The notes below the pieces were generated by a model. The model made no database searches. It had not been told where the DNA came from and saw only the letters and a program-made list of their open reading frames with translations. Shown piece after piece: positions 38,464-47,432 of a stretch of 64,000 nt of DNA. Origin of the DNA: an uncultured Paraprevotella sp. (GTDB taxonomy: Bacteria > Bacteroidota > Bacteroidia > Bacteroidales > Bacteroidaceae); NCBI GenBank assembly GCA_944319925.1, contig CALUFQ010000005.1:1-64000 (forward strand). Direction: 5' to 3'. The position numbers and the translations under genes are program-made. The first letter of the stretch is position 1, and each line of letters starts with the position of its first letter.

Positions 38464-39628
38464 TAAATGTACTAAAATCTGTTAATAGCAGTAGGGCGAC
38501 TTTCCTGATGGAATAAAAGCCACTAAATTCGCAAGAAAAGACATATGTTGCTAAGCCAATTTGAAGGTCGTTTTCCAACAGAAGAATCCTGCGTGTCCTA
38601 TTTTAGAGACATTCGCATCAGCCAAGGTGTCTCCTGACCCAATTGTGGCAACAAAACCGACAAGTGGTTGCAAGGGAGGAAGGCGTTCCGGTGTACAAAG
38701 TGCGGTTGCCACATACCCTTGACCAAGGGGACGGTGATGGAACACAGCAAGTTGTCACTCCGCACCTGGTTTTATGCCATGCACCTCATGACATCCATCA
38801 AGCAGGTGCTTTCCGCAAAGGAAGTACAGCACCAGTTGCGGATAGAGCAATACCCTCCCGTGTGGCTTATGATGATGAAGTTGAGGAACATTATGGGTAA
38901 GCGGGATTCCATATACCAATTGTCGGATGAAGTGGAGCTTGACGAGGCGTTCTTCCCGATACGGCTTCCAGACGAGGCGCGCGGTGAGAAAATCAAGCGT
39001 GGCGCAGGAAGCCAACAGCAAGCCAAGGTGTTTGTCATCGTTGAAAGCAAGCCTGTTGACACTGTGCTGCAGCAATTCTTGTCTGAGGCAACGGAGCAAT
39101 CCATATGGAAAGCGGTCAAACTTGCCAAAAAGTCGGAAAGGCAAAGTATCGGGAAAGTCGTCCACTACATAAAGATGTTTGTGATTGACAATCTGAGTGC
39201 TGACACGCTGGACAAAATAGTACGCAAACATATTGACAAGGACACTGTCATCGTTTCTGACGGTTCCTCCTCGCACATAAACTTCGAAGGGTACTTCAAA
39301 GGGCATGAACAACATGTTGAAAGCAATGTGGATTCTGTGGTTAAAACTCATTTACCTTGGGTTCATGTTGTCATAGGACGCTGCCGAAGCGGCATTGCTG
39401 CCATTTATGGTGAGGTGGACAAGCTGTTCTTGCAACTTTATTTGAATGAATTTTGCTGGAAATTCAACAGGAGATTCTTCAGAGATTCATGCGACCCAAA
39501 ATATGACCTGTTCAACAGGCTGGTTAAAATTGCTGCCATTTACACATCGGACATCAAATGGAGGGATTACTATTTACCCGACGATGAAATCGTTTAAGGT
39601 TTGTTAGTACATTTATCACCACACGGAG
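38451..39628 (+). mobile_element. IS1595-family insertion with 8-bp target duplication
   Basis: 1178 bp. Ends are inverted repeats sharing TCCGTGTGGTGATAAATGT and more (left from 38451, right to 39628, mismatch at the outermost base). TTAAAAAA flanks both sides (38443-38450 and 39629-39636), the 8-bp duplication expected for this family. It carries one transposase frame. Perfect flanks suggest a recent insertion. Confidence 0.85.
38545..39597 (+). pseudogene. IS1595 (ISXO2-like) transposase with in-frame TGA
   Basis: The frame from ATG 38545 (MLLSQFEGRFPTEESCVSYF) would give 350 residues but meets TGA at 38635-38637, at the position of the first zinc-ribbon Cys (SQGVS, stop, PNCG). The rest is intact: FRCTKCGCHI, catalytic region VELDEAFF near 130, DGSSSHINFEGY and a C-terminal NEFCWKFNRRFF. 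A restart downstream of the stop at a TTG (38668) would lack half of the zinc ribbon. The copy may be dead unless TGA is read through. Confidence 0.75.
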
Positions 39629-39636
39629 TTAAAAAA

Positions 39637-40362
39637 ATGCATTATTCAATAACAAACAAGGAATTCATATATAAAGCATGTCACTGCTCAACAGGCTGGG
39701 GGTCAACACGCCACTGATGACGAAAAGACTCGCCGGGGGGGGACACAAGGCCATAGCCATTGATGCCAACTACATTTCAAAAGCGGGTAAGAAGACGCCT
39801 TATTTATATCGGGAAGTTCTAGCCAGATTGCACCTCGGCCATGTAAAAAGGGGCTGAAAATCCTTAGTATCGATATCATTGACGTGGATCAAGCACGACT
39901 GCATGATGTTCCGTGCCGAACAGACTCCAGACAGCAAGGCCTTAAAAAGCAAGGGGAATGATTATAACCATGTGGACAGATTCCTTGATTTCTTACGCAA
40001 GAGGTTGCCCTCCATCACCCGCTATGTAGTGGCGGATGCCTAGTTCTCGAAAGCCACTTCGTCAATGAACTTTACCTGACGGAGTTCCACCTGACAAGCC
40101 GCTTACGAGACGATGCCTCCCTGTGGTATTCACACGACGGGGAACGCACAAGCAAGAGGAGGCACCTGAGGGTGAAAAACAAAAAAATGACATTTACAAC
40201 CTTGACCTTTCCTGCTGTAAGCCGTTTGAGGTGAAAGGCGAAAAAGCGTTCGTCACAAAGACATATGCAAAAGCCATGAAACAGAACATCAAAATCGTAG
40301 TTCACTATCCGGAATCAAACAGACAAAAGATTTACTTCTCTACCGACATCGGCATGTCGGAA
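39637..40362 (+). mobile_element. IS4-like DDE transposase remnant
   Basis: Pieces of one transposase lie in successive frames: MSLLNRLGVNTPLMTKRLAG and KAIAIDANYISKAGKKTPYL (39678 on), then a segment matching the DVDQARLHDVPCR region, then FHLTSRLRDDASLWYSHDGE, and finally VVHYPESNRQKIYFSTDIGM (up to about 40352). Frameshifts and stops separate them, so no protein is made. A G8 tract lies at 39735-39742. The 3' end is fused to an unrelated IS left end at about 40365. Confidence 0.65.
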
Positions 40363-40364
40363 AG

Positions 40365-40430
40365 TAAGCGTCCAAAACTGACGTATTGTGGATTTCGGGT
40401 TCAGTAGTTACCTTCGCGCTGTAATCATAA
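40365..40430 (+). repeat. IS left-end copy
   Basis: AAGCGTCCAAAACTGACGTA, then GGTTCAGTAGTTACCTTCGC and CTGTAA, closely matching 26190-26241. Only the end is present; the sequence then runs into the GT4 gene leader. Confidence 0.55.
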
Positions 40431-40473
40431 AAAGAGAAATACGTATATAAAACTGATACAAATTAATAAAATC

Positions 40474-41574
40474 ATGAGAATATTGGAAATAGTATATTCA
40501 TTGAGTTCTGGAGGAGCAGAGAGGTTTGTTGTCGATTTGTCTAATGAATTAAGCAAAGATACGTCCAATGAAGTAACGCTTGCAACGATAGTCGATGACT
40601 CATTGCCAAACAACAGACTTTATTTCAATGAACTTTTGCCGTCTGTAAAATACAAATGTTTAATGTGCAAGCATGGGCTATCTGTTGAAAGTCTTTTGAA
40701 AACCAATAAACTAATTAGACAATTAGCACCAGATATTGTTCACATGCATTGTAATACAAGCCTTTTATATATCCCCTGCTTGACGTATAGGAAGGCAAAA
40801 TACGTATATACATTCCACAATGTCGTAAACAAATGTTATAAGTTCAAATTTCAAAAATACATCAATTACTTTTATTTACGAAATAATCTTTTCCAGCCTA
40901 TCACCATATCAGACTTGTGCCAACAGTCGTATTATGATTTCTATCATTTAAGTAACGCTATCTGTATCAATAATGGGCGCTCAAAGCCAGTAACATACCA
41001 GATTGATGAGATTAAGAGGCAGATTGAATCATTCAAGAGAAATGTAGATGACTTGATATTTGTACATGTGGCGAGGTGTAGTCCGCAGAAAAATCAGGAT
41101 CTATTATTTGAGGTATTCAAAAGATTGTCAGACGAGGGACACCACGTTCAACTGTTGATAATAGGAGATGGCTACAAGGATAGTCCATTCTATAAGTTTG
41201 CTGCCAATCCTTCGTTTCACTTTTTAGGAGTCAAGCAAAACGTGGGAGATTACTTGTCTGCATCGGATTTCTTTATACTATCCTCTTCGTATGAGGGGCT
41301 TCCCTTATCACTGCTTGAAGCAATGTCTATGGGATGTATACCAATATCAACTCCGGTAGGAGGCGTACCAGATGTAATAAAAGATGGTGAGAATGGTTTC
41401 CTTTCGAAATCTCTATCTCCCGATGATTTTTATGATACTGTATGCAGAGCAATAAGTGAAAGAGACACGGTTATGCCAGATAGGGTAGCAAAATCATACG
41501 AAGAAAAATTCTCAATGAAAAAATGTGCCAGCCAATATGAGGCTTTGTTTAGGCACATGTCAAAGAATAATTAA
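40474..41574 (+). CDS. GT4 glycosyltransferase
   Basis: 366 residues. GT-B layout: RILEIVYSLSSGGAERFVVD at the N-terminus, HVARCSPQKNQDLLFEVF near 195, and SSSYEGLPLSLLEAMSMGCI with GGVPDVI near 265-300, which includes the E-x7-E donor-site motif. It adds a sugar, unknown, to the lipid-linked repeat unit at the inner face of the membrane. It lies just after IS debris, so the upstream operon link has been replaced. Confidence 0.88.
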   Translation: MRILEIVYSLSSGGAERFVVDLSNELSKDTSNEVTLATIVDDSLPNNRLYFNELLPSVKYKCLMCKHGLSVESLLKTNKLIRQLAPDIVHMHCNTSLLYIPCLTYRKAKYVYTFHNVVNKCYKFKFQKYINYFYLRNNLFQPITISDLCQQSYYDFYHLSNAICINNGRSKPVTYQIDEIKRQIESFKRNVDDLIFVHVARCSPQKNQDLLFEVFKRLSDEGHHVQLLIIGDGYKDSPFYKFAANPSFHFLGVKQNVGDYLSASDFFILSSSYEGLPLSLLEAMSMGCIPISTPVGGVPDVIKDGENGFLSKSLSPDDFYDTVCRAISERDTVMPDRVAKSYEEKFSMKKCASQYEALFRHMSKNN

Positions 41575-41585
41575 CGCGACACTAG

Positions 41586-42539
41586 ATGACAAACAAGGAG
41601 AAAACACTTCAGCTTAGAACGTTAATATACGATTCTCTAATGCCATTATTAAGCAAGCAATGCATCTTGTTAGATGCACCATACTACCATAACATAGGCG
41701 ATGTGCTGATATGGACTGGCGAAAAATGCTTTTTCCGTGAGAATGGGATACATTGCCTTTATACGGCTTCTTATGAAACTTGCACTTTCCCATTAATAGA
41801 CAGTAATACTACAGTTGTATTCAATGGTGGAGGTAATTTAGGGGATATCTACCATGAACATATGGAGTTCCTGTTGGCAATTGCTTCAAGGTATGTCCAC
41901 AATCGAATTGTGGTTTGTCCTCAGACAGTTTACTATGAGGATGATGCTATGTTTAAGACTGATTTTTCACAATTGGTAAAACATCCTAATCTATATTTTT
42001 GTGCGCGAGACAAGCATGTCTTTGAGTTACTACAACCGTTTTTGAAAGACAGACTATTGCTGATTCCTGATATGGCCTTCTATATTGATGAAGCTGTTTT
42101 AAATCCCTATAAGAAGAGCGTAACGAAAGATAAGTTAATTATAGCGCGTAATGATATCGAACAAGTCAAGGATGTCAATTTATCAATTGATGGTATGGTT
42201 AGCGACTGGCCGGTGTTTGAGCATCCTTTTAGACAGACCACCTTTGTAAATAAGCTTTTTAAAAAAATGGCAGACTTGAAGTTTCCTCTGTTAACGGCGG
42301 TGTCAAATTCGTTATGGAATCATTACGCTCCCGTTTTTCAGAAGATGATGATAAGAGAAGGAGTAGAGTTTATTTCTCCATACAAAAAGGTCGAGACATC
42401 AAGGTTGCATGGCTGCATCTTATCCATTTTGTTAGATAAGGAAATAATCTTATGCGATAATTCATATGGGAAGAATCGCAATTTTTATGATACATGGTTG
42501 AAAGATATAGATAAATTGACTTTAAAAGAGCTAAAATGA
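41586..42539 (+). CDS. Polysaccharide pyruvyltransferase family protein (second copy)
   Basis: 317 residues with CILLDAPYYHNIGDVLIWTGE, VVFNGGGNLGDIY near 80 and ETSRLHGCILSILLDKEIIL near 275, the ExoV/CsaB-type pattern. It probably adds a pyruvate ketal, or in some relatives acts as a glycosyl-modifying enzyme. Only distantly like the 32584 copy, so it is not a recent duplication. Overlaps the next gene by 4 bases. Confidence 0.82.
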   Translation: MTNKEKTLQLRTLIYDSLMPLLSKQCILLDAPYYHNIGDVLIWTGEKCFFRENGIHCLYTASYETCTFPLIDSNTTVVFNGGGNLGDIYHEHMEFLLAIASRYVHNRIVVCPQTVYYEDDAMFKTDFSQLVKHPNLYFCARDKHVFELLQPFLKDRLLLIPDMAFYIDEAVLNPYKKSVTKDKLIIARNDIEQVKDVNLSIDGMVSDWPVFEHPFRQTTFVNKLFKKMADLKFPLLTAVSNSLWNHYAPVFQKMMIREGVEFISPYKKVETSRLHGCILSILLDKEIILCDNSYGKNRNFYDTWLKDIDKLTLKELK

Positions 42540-43540
42540 AAATTTCCCTCATTCTGCCTGTATATAACGTTGAGCAATATTTAGCAAGATGTTTAAATAG
42601 TTGCATCTGCCAAAACATTCCAAACAATGAATATGAAATCATCATTGTAAACGATGGGTCAACAGATAAATCTTTAGAAATAGCAACTAACTATTCAAAT
42701 AGGTATAGTTTTATTAAAGTAGTAACTCAAAACAACCAAGGATTAAGTGCCGCACGCAATACGGGGTTAAAGCTGGCAAAAGGTGAATATGTTTGGTTCA
42801 TTGATTCTGACGACTACATCTCTTCCAATTGTTTATCTGGCATAATACAGGAAATGTTCACATATAATCTTGATGCACTATGGCTCAAATGGCATAACGA
42901 AAATGAAAAGCATCAGATAATACCATTGTATGCAGATACTTTATTGAAAGATGATGTATCTGTTTATCGTGGTTTAGATTTCATGGAAAACGTAATGGGA
43001 ATTTATTATTTTGCATGGTCATTCATATTCAAGAAAGAATTTCTAATACGAAACAATTTAGCCTTCTGCAATGGACTGTATTATGAAGATTCAGAGTTTG
43101 CATACAGGGCGATACCAAAAATGCAAGCTATAAAACTGCATGATAAAGATTGTTATGTATATAATGTGAGGAATGGAAGTATAGCTCAAACAGTGTCAAA
43201 GAAGAAAATCGATGATTTAATCTTTATCGCAGGAAAAGCAATTGAGGCAAACAATTTATTTAGAGACTATAATTGCTTTGCTAGGTCTGCTTCTAATATT
43301 ATCTTTACGGCTCTTATGCAGTCAATAAAGATAAAATATAAAGAGGGAACTAAAAAAATCAGACTCATATTGAAAAAGCAAAAACAGATGACTGTTTCTG
43401 GAAATACTATTAATCATATACTTGTTGGCGCATATAATCTTGGGGGATTTAATATAACTTATTGTATCGCGGTTATTGCGGTCTTGCTTAAGAAGCTCAA
43501 AGAATACATCGTAAAAATACGACTGATTTCAAAAAAGTAA
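42536..43540 (+). CDS. GT2 glycosyltransferase
   Basis: 334 residues. GT-A core: ISLILPVYNVEQYLARCLNS, IIVNDGSTDKSLEIA, GLSAARNTGLKLAKGEYVWF and the metal-binding IDSDDYIS near 90-97. The C-terminal 60 residues hold one hydrophobic segment. It transfers a nucleotide-sugar-derived residue to the repeat unit. ATGA overlap with the preceding gene shows coupling. Confidence 0.9.
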   Translation: MKISLILPVYNVEQYLARCLNSCICQNIPNNEYEIIIVNDGSTDKSLEIATNYSNRYSFIKVVTQNNQGLSAARNTGLKLAKGEYVWFIDSDDYISSNCLSGIIQEMFTYNLDALWLKWHNENEKHQIIPLYADTLLKDDVSVYRGLDFMENVMGIYYFAWSFIFKKEFLIRNNLAFCNGLYYEDSEFAYRAIPKMQAIKLHDKDCYVYNVRNGSIAQTVSKKKIDDLIFIAGKAIEANNLFRDYNCFARSASNIIFTALMQSIKIKYKEGTKKIRLILKKQKQMTVSGNTINHILVGAYNLGGFNITYCIAVIAVLLKKLKEYIVKIRLISKK

Positions 43541-43586
43541 CAAAACATCTTATCATAAGAACGATGCGGTTTTTAAGATTTTTTAA

Positions 43587-44171
43587 TTGGGGGGGGTAAA
43601 ATTAAGCCTTATATTTTCCTATGTATGGGATAAATTATGGAGCCCTGTTTACAAGCATAGCATGAAGCATTGTGGCAAAAACGTGTACCTGCGCCCCACA
43701 TGCAGCGACCTGAAAGGGCTGTACAACCTCAGCATCGGCGACGGGAGCAGCATTCCGAAAGGCAGCGTGTTCTATTGCACGGAAGCACCGTTGACCATTG
43801 GCAGGAAAGTGATATTCGGCCCTAATCCCACCATCATCACTGGCGACCATCGGATAAACGTGGTGGGAAAGTTTATCATGGACAGCAATGAAAAACTGCC
43901 TGAAAACGATGCACCCGTAGTGATAGAAGACGATGTGTGGTGTGGAGCCAATGTGACGATATTGAAAGGCGTGACTATTGGACGCGGCTCGGTGGTGGCC
44001 GCTGGTGCCGTGGTTACGAAATCATGTCCACCCTACTCCATTATTGGAGGAGTTCCAGCCAAGATTCTGAAACGTAGGTTCTCCAAAGAGGAAATAATAG
44101 AGCATGAAAGAAATCTGTTCCCAAAAGACGAAAGGCTTTCCATTGAAGAATTAGAAAAGCTGCCAAGGTAA
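43587..44171 (+). CDS. Hexapeptide acetyltransferase with poly-G tract in its 5' end
   Basis: The frame shown starts at a weak TTG (43587); the first in-frame ATG is at 43662 (MKHCGKNVYLRP). A better start, ATG 43564, reads MRFLRFFNW and then runs to a stop after GGG GGG TAA, because the G tract at 43589-43596 has eight Gs. With nine Gs it would join this frame as MRFLRFFNWGG then VKLSLIFSYVWDKLW, a plausible 202-residue CatB/WbbJ-type acetyltransferase. The remainder has IGDGSSIPKG, VIEDDVWCGANVTI and GGVPAKILKRRF. G8 would then be an off state, an assembly error or a fixed mutation. Confidence 0.75.
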   Translation: MGGVKLSLIFSYVWDKLWSPVYKHSMKHCGKNVYLRPTCSDLKGLYNLSIGDGSSIPKGSVFYCTEAPLTIGRKVIFGPNPTIITGDHRINVVGKFIMDSNEKLPENDAPVVIEDDVWCGANVTILKGVTIGRGSVVAAGAVVTKSCPPYSIIGGVPAKILKRRFSKEEIIEHERNLFPKDERLSIEELEKLPR

Positions 44172-44183
44172 ATAAAAAGTTTT

Positions 44184-45221
44184 ATGACAAAGGTTTTAGT
44201 GATTGCCACATCACGCAAGACCCGTGGTGGCATAACAGCTGTGATAAAGGCTCATGAAAAGGGAAAACAGTGGGAAGATTATCACTGCAGATGGATAGAG
44301 ACACATAGGGACAAAGGAGCATTGTGGAAATTCCTTTACTTGATAAAAGGATGGTTGACTTATATATGCTTGCTCCCAGCTTACGACATCGTGCACATCC
44401 ACCTGAGCGAGCCGCCGTCGGCGTTGAGGAAATGCTTGTTCCTGCCATTGGCCAAGTTGCTTGGGAAAAAAGTGGTGGTACATTTCCATGCTTTCTCGCC
44501 GGACACGACCATCCACGGGAAATACAAAAAGGTGTATCGCTATCTTTTCACCAAAGCGGACGTGGTCATCGTGCTGTCGCAATTGTGGAAAAAGTATGTG
44601 GATGACGCTTTTGGCCTGAAGGACAAGGTACGCGTGGTGTATAACCCTTGCACAGCAGAGCCTTATCCGCAGACATACGAAAAGAAGAAACAAATCCTCT
44701 ATGCCGGAACGGTGAATGCCCGCAAAGGGTACGCCGACATGATCAGGGCGTTCGCCATGATTGCCAAAGATTTTCCCGACTGGCAAATCGTATTCGCCGG
44801 GAACGGGGAGGTAGAACAAGGCAAGGCATTGGCCGAAAAACTTGGAATCGCCAGCCGGACGGTATTCCTTGGATGGGTAAACGGCGAGGCGAAAGACAAG
44901 GCTTTCAAAGAAGCGTCCGCCTTTTGCCTGCCAAGCTATGCCGAAGGTTTCCCCATGGCGGTGTTGGACGCATGGGCCTACGGCCTGCCTGTCATCACCA
45001 CCCCGGTGGGCGGCATCCCAGACGTGGCGCGAGACGGCGTGAACATGCTGCTTTTCAAACCCGGCGACACGGATGGCTTGGCGCAACAAATGCGGCACAT
45101 GATGACCGACTCGAATTTACGAAACTGCATCGCCGTGCATTCCAAGGAACTGGCCGACACGACATTCAACATCAACACCGTGAACGCGGCGATAGGAAAC
45201 ATTTATAAAGAATTAGAATAA
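44184..45221 (+). CDS. GT4 glycosyltransferase
   Basis: 345 residues. N-terminal RKTRGGITAVIKAHEKGKQW, then DIVHIHLSEPPS and VVHFHAFSPDTTIHG, and the donor-site motif PSYAEGFPMAVLDAWAYGLP with TTPVGGIPDVARDG near 260-290. GC content is clearly higher than in the 27882-43540 part, as for the downstream genes. It closes the sugar-assembly block before the ATPase cassette. Confidence 0.9.
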   Translation: MTKVLVIATSRKTRGGITAVIKAHEKGKQWEDYHCRWIETHRDKGALWKFLYLIKGWLTYICLLPAYDIVHIHLSEPPSALRKCLFLPLAKLLGKKVVVHFHAFSPDTTIHGKYKKVYRYLFTKADVVIVLSQLWKKYVDDAFGLKDKVRVVYNPCTAEPYPQTYEKKKQILYAGTVNARKGYADMIRAFAMIAKDFPDWQIVFAGNGEVEQGKALAEKLGIASRTVFLGWVNGEAKDKAFKEASAFCLPSYAEGFPMAVLDAWAYGLPVITTPVGGIPDVARDGVNMLLFKPGDTDGLAQQMRHMMTDSNLRNCIAVHSKELADTTFNINTVNAAIGNIYKELE

Positions 45222-45281
45222 GGAAGGTCTTGGCTTTACGCATGAAACAAACACCTAAAAGAACGTTTGCCCCGTACAGCA

Positions 45282-45312
45282 TTGTACTTATGCAATATTT
45301 TTAGTAGTTTTG
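45282..45312 (+). promoter_or_regulatory. Own promoter of ATPase/nuclease-like pair
   Basis: TTG (45282-45284), 20 bases, TAGTTTTG (45305-45312), 27 bases before the start codon at 45340. Confidence 0.6.
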
Positions 45313-45339
45313 TACGCGCTTGCATAACCTTTCAACAAA

Positions 45340-46533
45340 ATGCCAACACTTGAAATCAGGAATATTGGGCCAATTGCCGATGTGGAACTCACATTAAACC
45401 GGCTGAACGTTTTCATCGGCCCGCAAAGCAGCGGGAAAAGTACCATCGCAAAAATCATCAGCTTTTGTTCTTGGCTGGAGAAAGACACGCTGATTCATCA
45501 AGATGTTGATTATGTCGATGCCGGATTTATCAAGCGGGAACTTTTCGAGTTCCACCGCATGGGCAGCTATTTCTGCGACTCATCTTATATTAAATATGTA
45601 GGGGAAGCCATTGAGTTTGAATATTCGGACAAGCATGTAACGATAAACAAGACAAAAGGATTTGACTCGGCGAAAGTCGGGAAAATCGCTTATATCCCCT
45701 CCGAACGCAACGTGGTCTCCCTGCCGGGCATCGCATCATTCCCTTTCGCCCACAACAACATACGAAGTTTCGTCTTCGACTGGCTCAACATACACGACAT
45801 GTTCAACGAAGCCAATTGGCTGCCGCTGTTAAACCTGAATGTGAAGTTCTATTACGAAGACACGACCCATACGGACAGAATCGTATTGGACAATGGAAAG
45901 GAAATCCCTATCAACGAGGCTTCCAGCGGATTGCAATCGGTCATCCCGCTATATGTTTACTTGTATTATCTGACGAAACTGCAATATGAAGACCGTGGCA
46001 ACGTGTCGTATGCACGGAAAACAGATTGGGAAAACGCCATACGCCTGCGGGCACACCATCTCAAAGAAGTTACGCTCGAAGAACTGGCCAATTTTTTAGA
46101 CAGCATATCCCGACCGCATTTCTCGAACATCATCATCGAAGAGCCGGAATTGAACTTGTTTCCCGAAACGCAAATCATGTTGGTTTACGGCATCCTGAAG
46201 TTGCTCGACAAAGACCGGGACCGCATGGTCATTACCACCCACAGCCCGTATATCCTATACGCGTTGAACAACTGCATGCTGGGCGGTATCGTGAAAGACG
46301 ACATACCGGCCGAGGACGAGGATTTGCAACGGCTGAAAGAGGCGTTTGTCCATCCGGAAAAAGTATCCGTGTGGGAACTCAAGGGCGGCAAGTTCTTTTC
46401 CCGTACCAACGACAAGGAACAAAGGATACAAGACAAGGAGGGGTTGATACGCAACAATTATTTCGACCGCATCATGAAGAATGTGATGTCGGATTTCAAC
46501 GCATTAATCAATTATTACGATGCAGAAGATTGA
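45340..46533 (+). CDS. AAA/SMC-type ATPase of a putative defence pair
   Basis: 397 residues, cytoplasmic. Walker A GPQSSGKST at 27-35 follows the strand EIRNIGPIADVELTLNRLNV, the hallmark of RecF/OLD-like ATPases. A long insert of about 200 residues is followed by Walker B NIIIEEPELNLF near 264 and the D-loop/H-motif ITTHSPYIL near 298. EASSGLQSVIPL near 188 looks like the signature motif. A 14-base overlap with the next gene, which looks nuclease-like, and the separate promoter suggest a two-gene system. ATPase-nuclease pairs such as Gabija and Septu are anti-phage systems; this pair is not recognised as either. Confidence 0.85.
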   Translation: MPTLEIRNIGPIADVELTLNRLNVFIGPQSSGKSTIAKIISFCSWLEKDTLIHQDVDYVDAGFIKRELFEFHRMGSYFCDSSYIKYVGEAIEFEYSDKHVTINKTKGFDSAKVGKIAYIPSERNVVSLPGIASFPFAHNNIRSFVFDWLNIHDMFNEANWLPLLNLNVKFYYEDTTHTDRIVLDNGKEIPINEASSGLQSVIPLYVYLYYLTKLQYEDRGNVSYARKTDWENAIRLRAHHLKEVTLEELANFLDSISRPHFSNIIIEEPELNLFPETQIMLVYGILKLLDKDRDRMVITTHSPYILYALNNCMLGGIVKDDIPAEDEDLQRLKEAFVHPEKVSVWELKGGKFFSRTNDKEQRIQDKEGLIRNNYFDRIMKNVMSDFNALINYYDAED

Positions 46534-47098
46534 TGAAGCGTTCCATTCCGTGAAATGTTTCAACGGGGATGCCTATGTTGCGGACTACACCAACCAAACC
46601 CAAAACGAGGCTGGCGTATGCCTGTCGGAAACAGCACCTGAAGACATCCACTATTTTCACCTGGTCAACCGGCACAACGTTGAATATTGGGGCGTGAATT
46701 TCGAAGAGAATGCGGGATTCTTCGAAAAAGGAATCAACCAGTGCGAATGCATGTTCGCCTCGAAGAACGCCAAAAAGAAGGGATGGGTTTGTCTCGTGGA
46801 ACTGAAATATTGCTTGGAAAAGAACGTGGCGGGCAATTCGGAATCGGCTTTCGTGCAGCTCAAAAACACATTGGCCTATTTGACAAGGAAAGAAGTTGTC
46901 AGCACAGCACGGCACAGAGTTTATCTGAACATTTCCATTCCCGACCACAGCCACAAGGAGCCGTTCCTGTCTTTTATTTCCACACAAGACGAAACCTTAA
47001 ACGCATTGAAGGCAAACCGCGTCCAAGTCTTGGGGTACAACGAAGTATTGATATTGAACGAGAGCTACCTGAGAGTCCCCCGGGAAGCCATTCTGTGA
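46520..47098 (+). CDS. Putative PD-(D/E)XK-like nuclease partner of the ATPase
   Basis: 192 residues, soluble. GWVCLVELKYC near 90-100 resembles the beta-strand with an E-x-K motif of restriction-endonuclease-like enzymes, and an acidic residue in QCECMFASK lies about 17 residues upstream, as a PD-like position could. SESAFVQLKNTLAYL near 110 would be the following helix. No HNH or PLD motif is visible. The assignment is weak and rests on this pattern. The gene overlaps the ATPase gene, so both are made together. Confidence 0.6.
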   Translation: MQKIDEAFHSVKCFNGDAYVADYTNQTQNEAGVCLSETAPEDIHYFHLVNRHNVEYWGVNFEENAGFFEKGINQCECMFASKNAKKKGWVCLVELKYCLEKNVAGNSESAFVQLKNTLAYLTRKEVVSTARHRVYLNISIPDHSHKEPFLSFISTQDETLNALKANRVQVLGYNEVLILNESYLRVPREAIL

Positions 47099-47102
47099 AC
47101 CA

Positions 47103-47375
47103 TCATTCACGGAACGCTCCGGCTTGCCATTTTTTCAAAATTTCCTGCACCTTTGCTAGCAAGTCCTTTTCAAGCATGAAATATGGGACAGGAGAACTAC
47201 CACCGTCAAAATAGAAAAAAACGTGACGTATGCCGGGCGCATCCGGATAGGTGTAACATGAGATGTCGGCGATGTCCAAGCCATGCCTGCGCAGGGTCTC
47301 GATGAAAAGCTTGCGCTCATGTTTGTCCATCTTGCGACAGGCATCAAAAAACTCATTTATATCAAATCTTTCCAT
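47103..47375 (-). CDS. Unknown small protein, convergent to the ATPase pair
   Basis: 90 residues (MERFDINEFFDACRKMDKHE). Soluble and mixed charge, with ISCYTYPDAPGIRHVFFYFD in the middle and a helical C-terminus (MLEKDLLAKVQEILKKW). Its stop lies 4 bases past the stop of the nuclease-like gene on the other strand. I do not recognise a family. It could be part of the same cassette, for example an inhibitor, or an unrelated cargo gene. Confidence 0.6.
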   Translation of the reverse strand: MERFDINEFFDACRKMDKHERKLFIETLRRHGLDIADISCYTYPDAPGIRHVFFYFDGGSSPVPYFMLEKDLLAKVQEILKKWQAGAFRE

Positions 47376-47432
47376 ATTATTCCCCGGGCTTTAAGCCCAT
47401 GCAAATTTAAAACTTTATTTTGTCCAAACAAT

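Noticed and set aside
38635..38637. Selenocysteine at the in-frame TGA of the IS1595 transposase
   Set aside because: No selenocysteine insertion structure was recognised downstream, and IS transposases are not known selenoproteins. A nonsense mutation is simpler.
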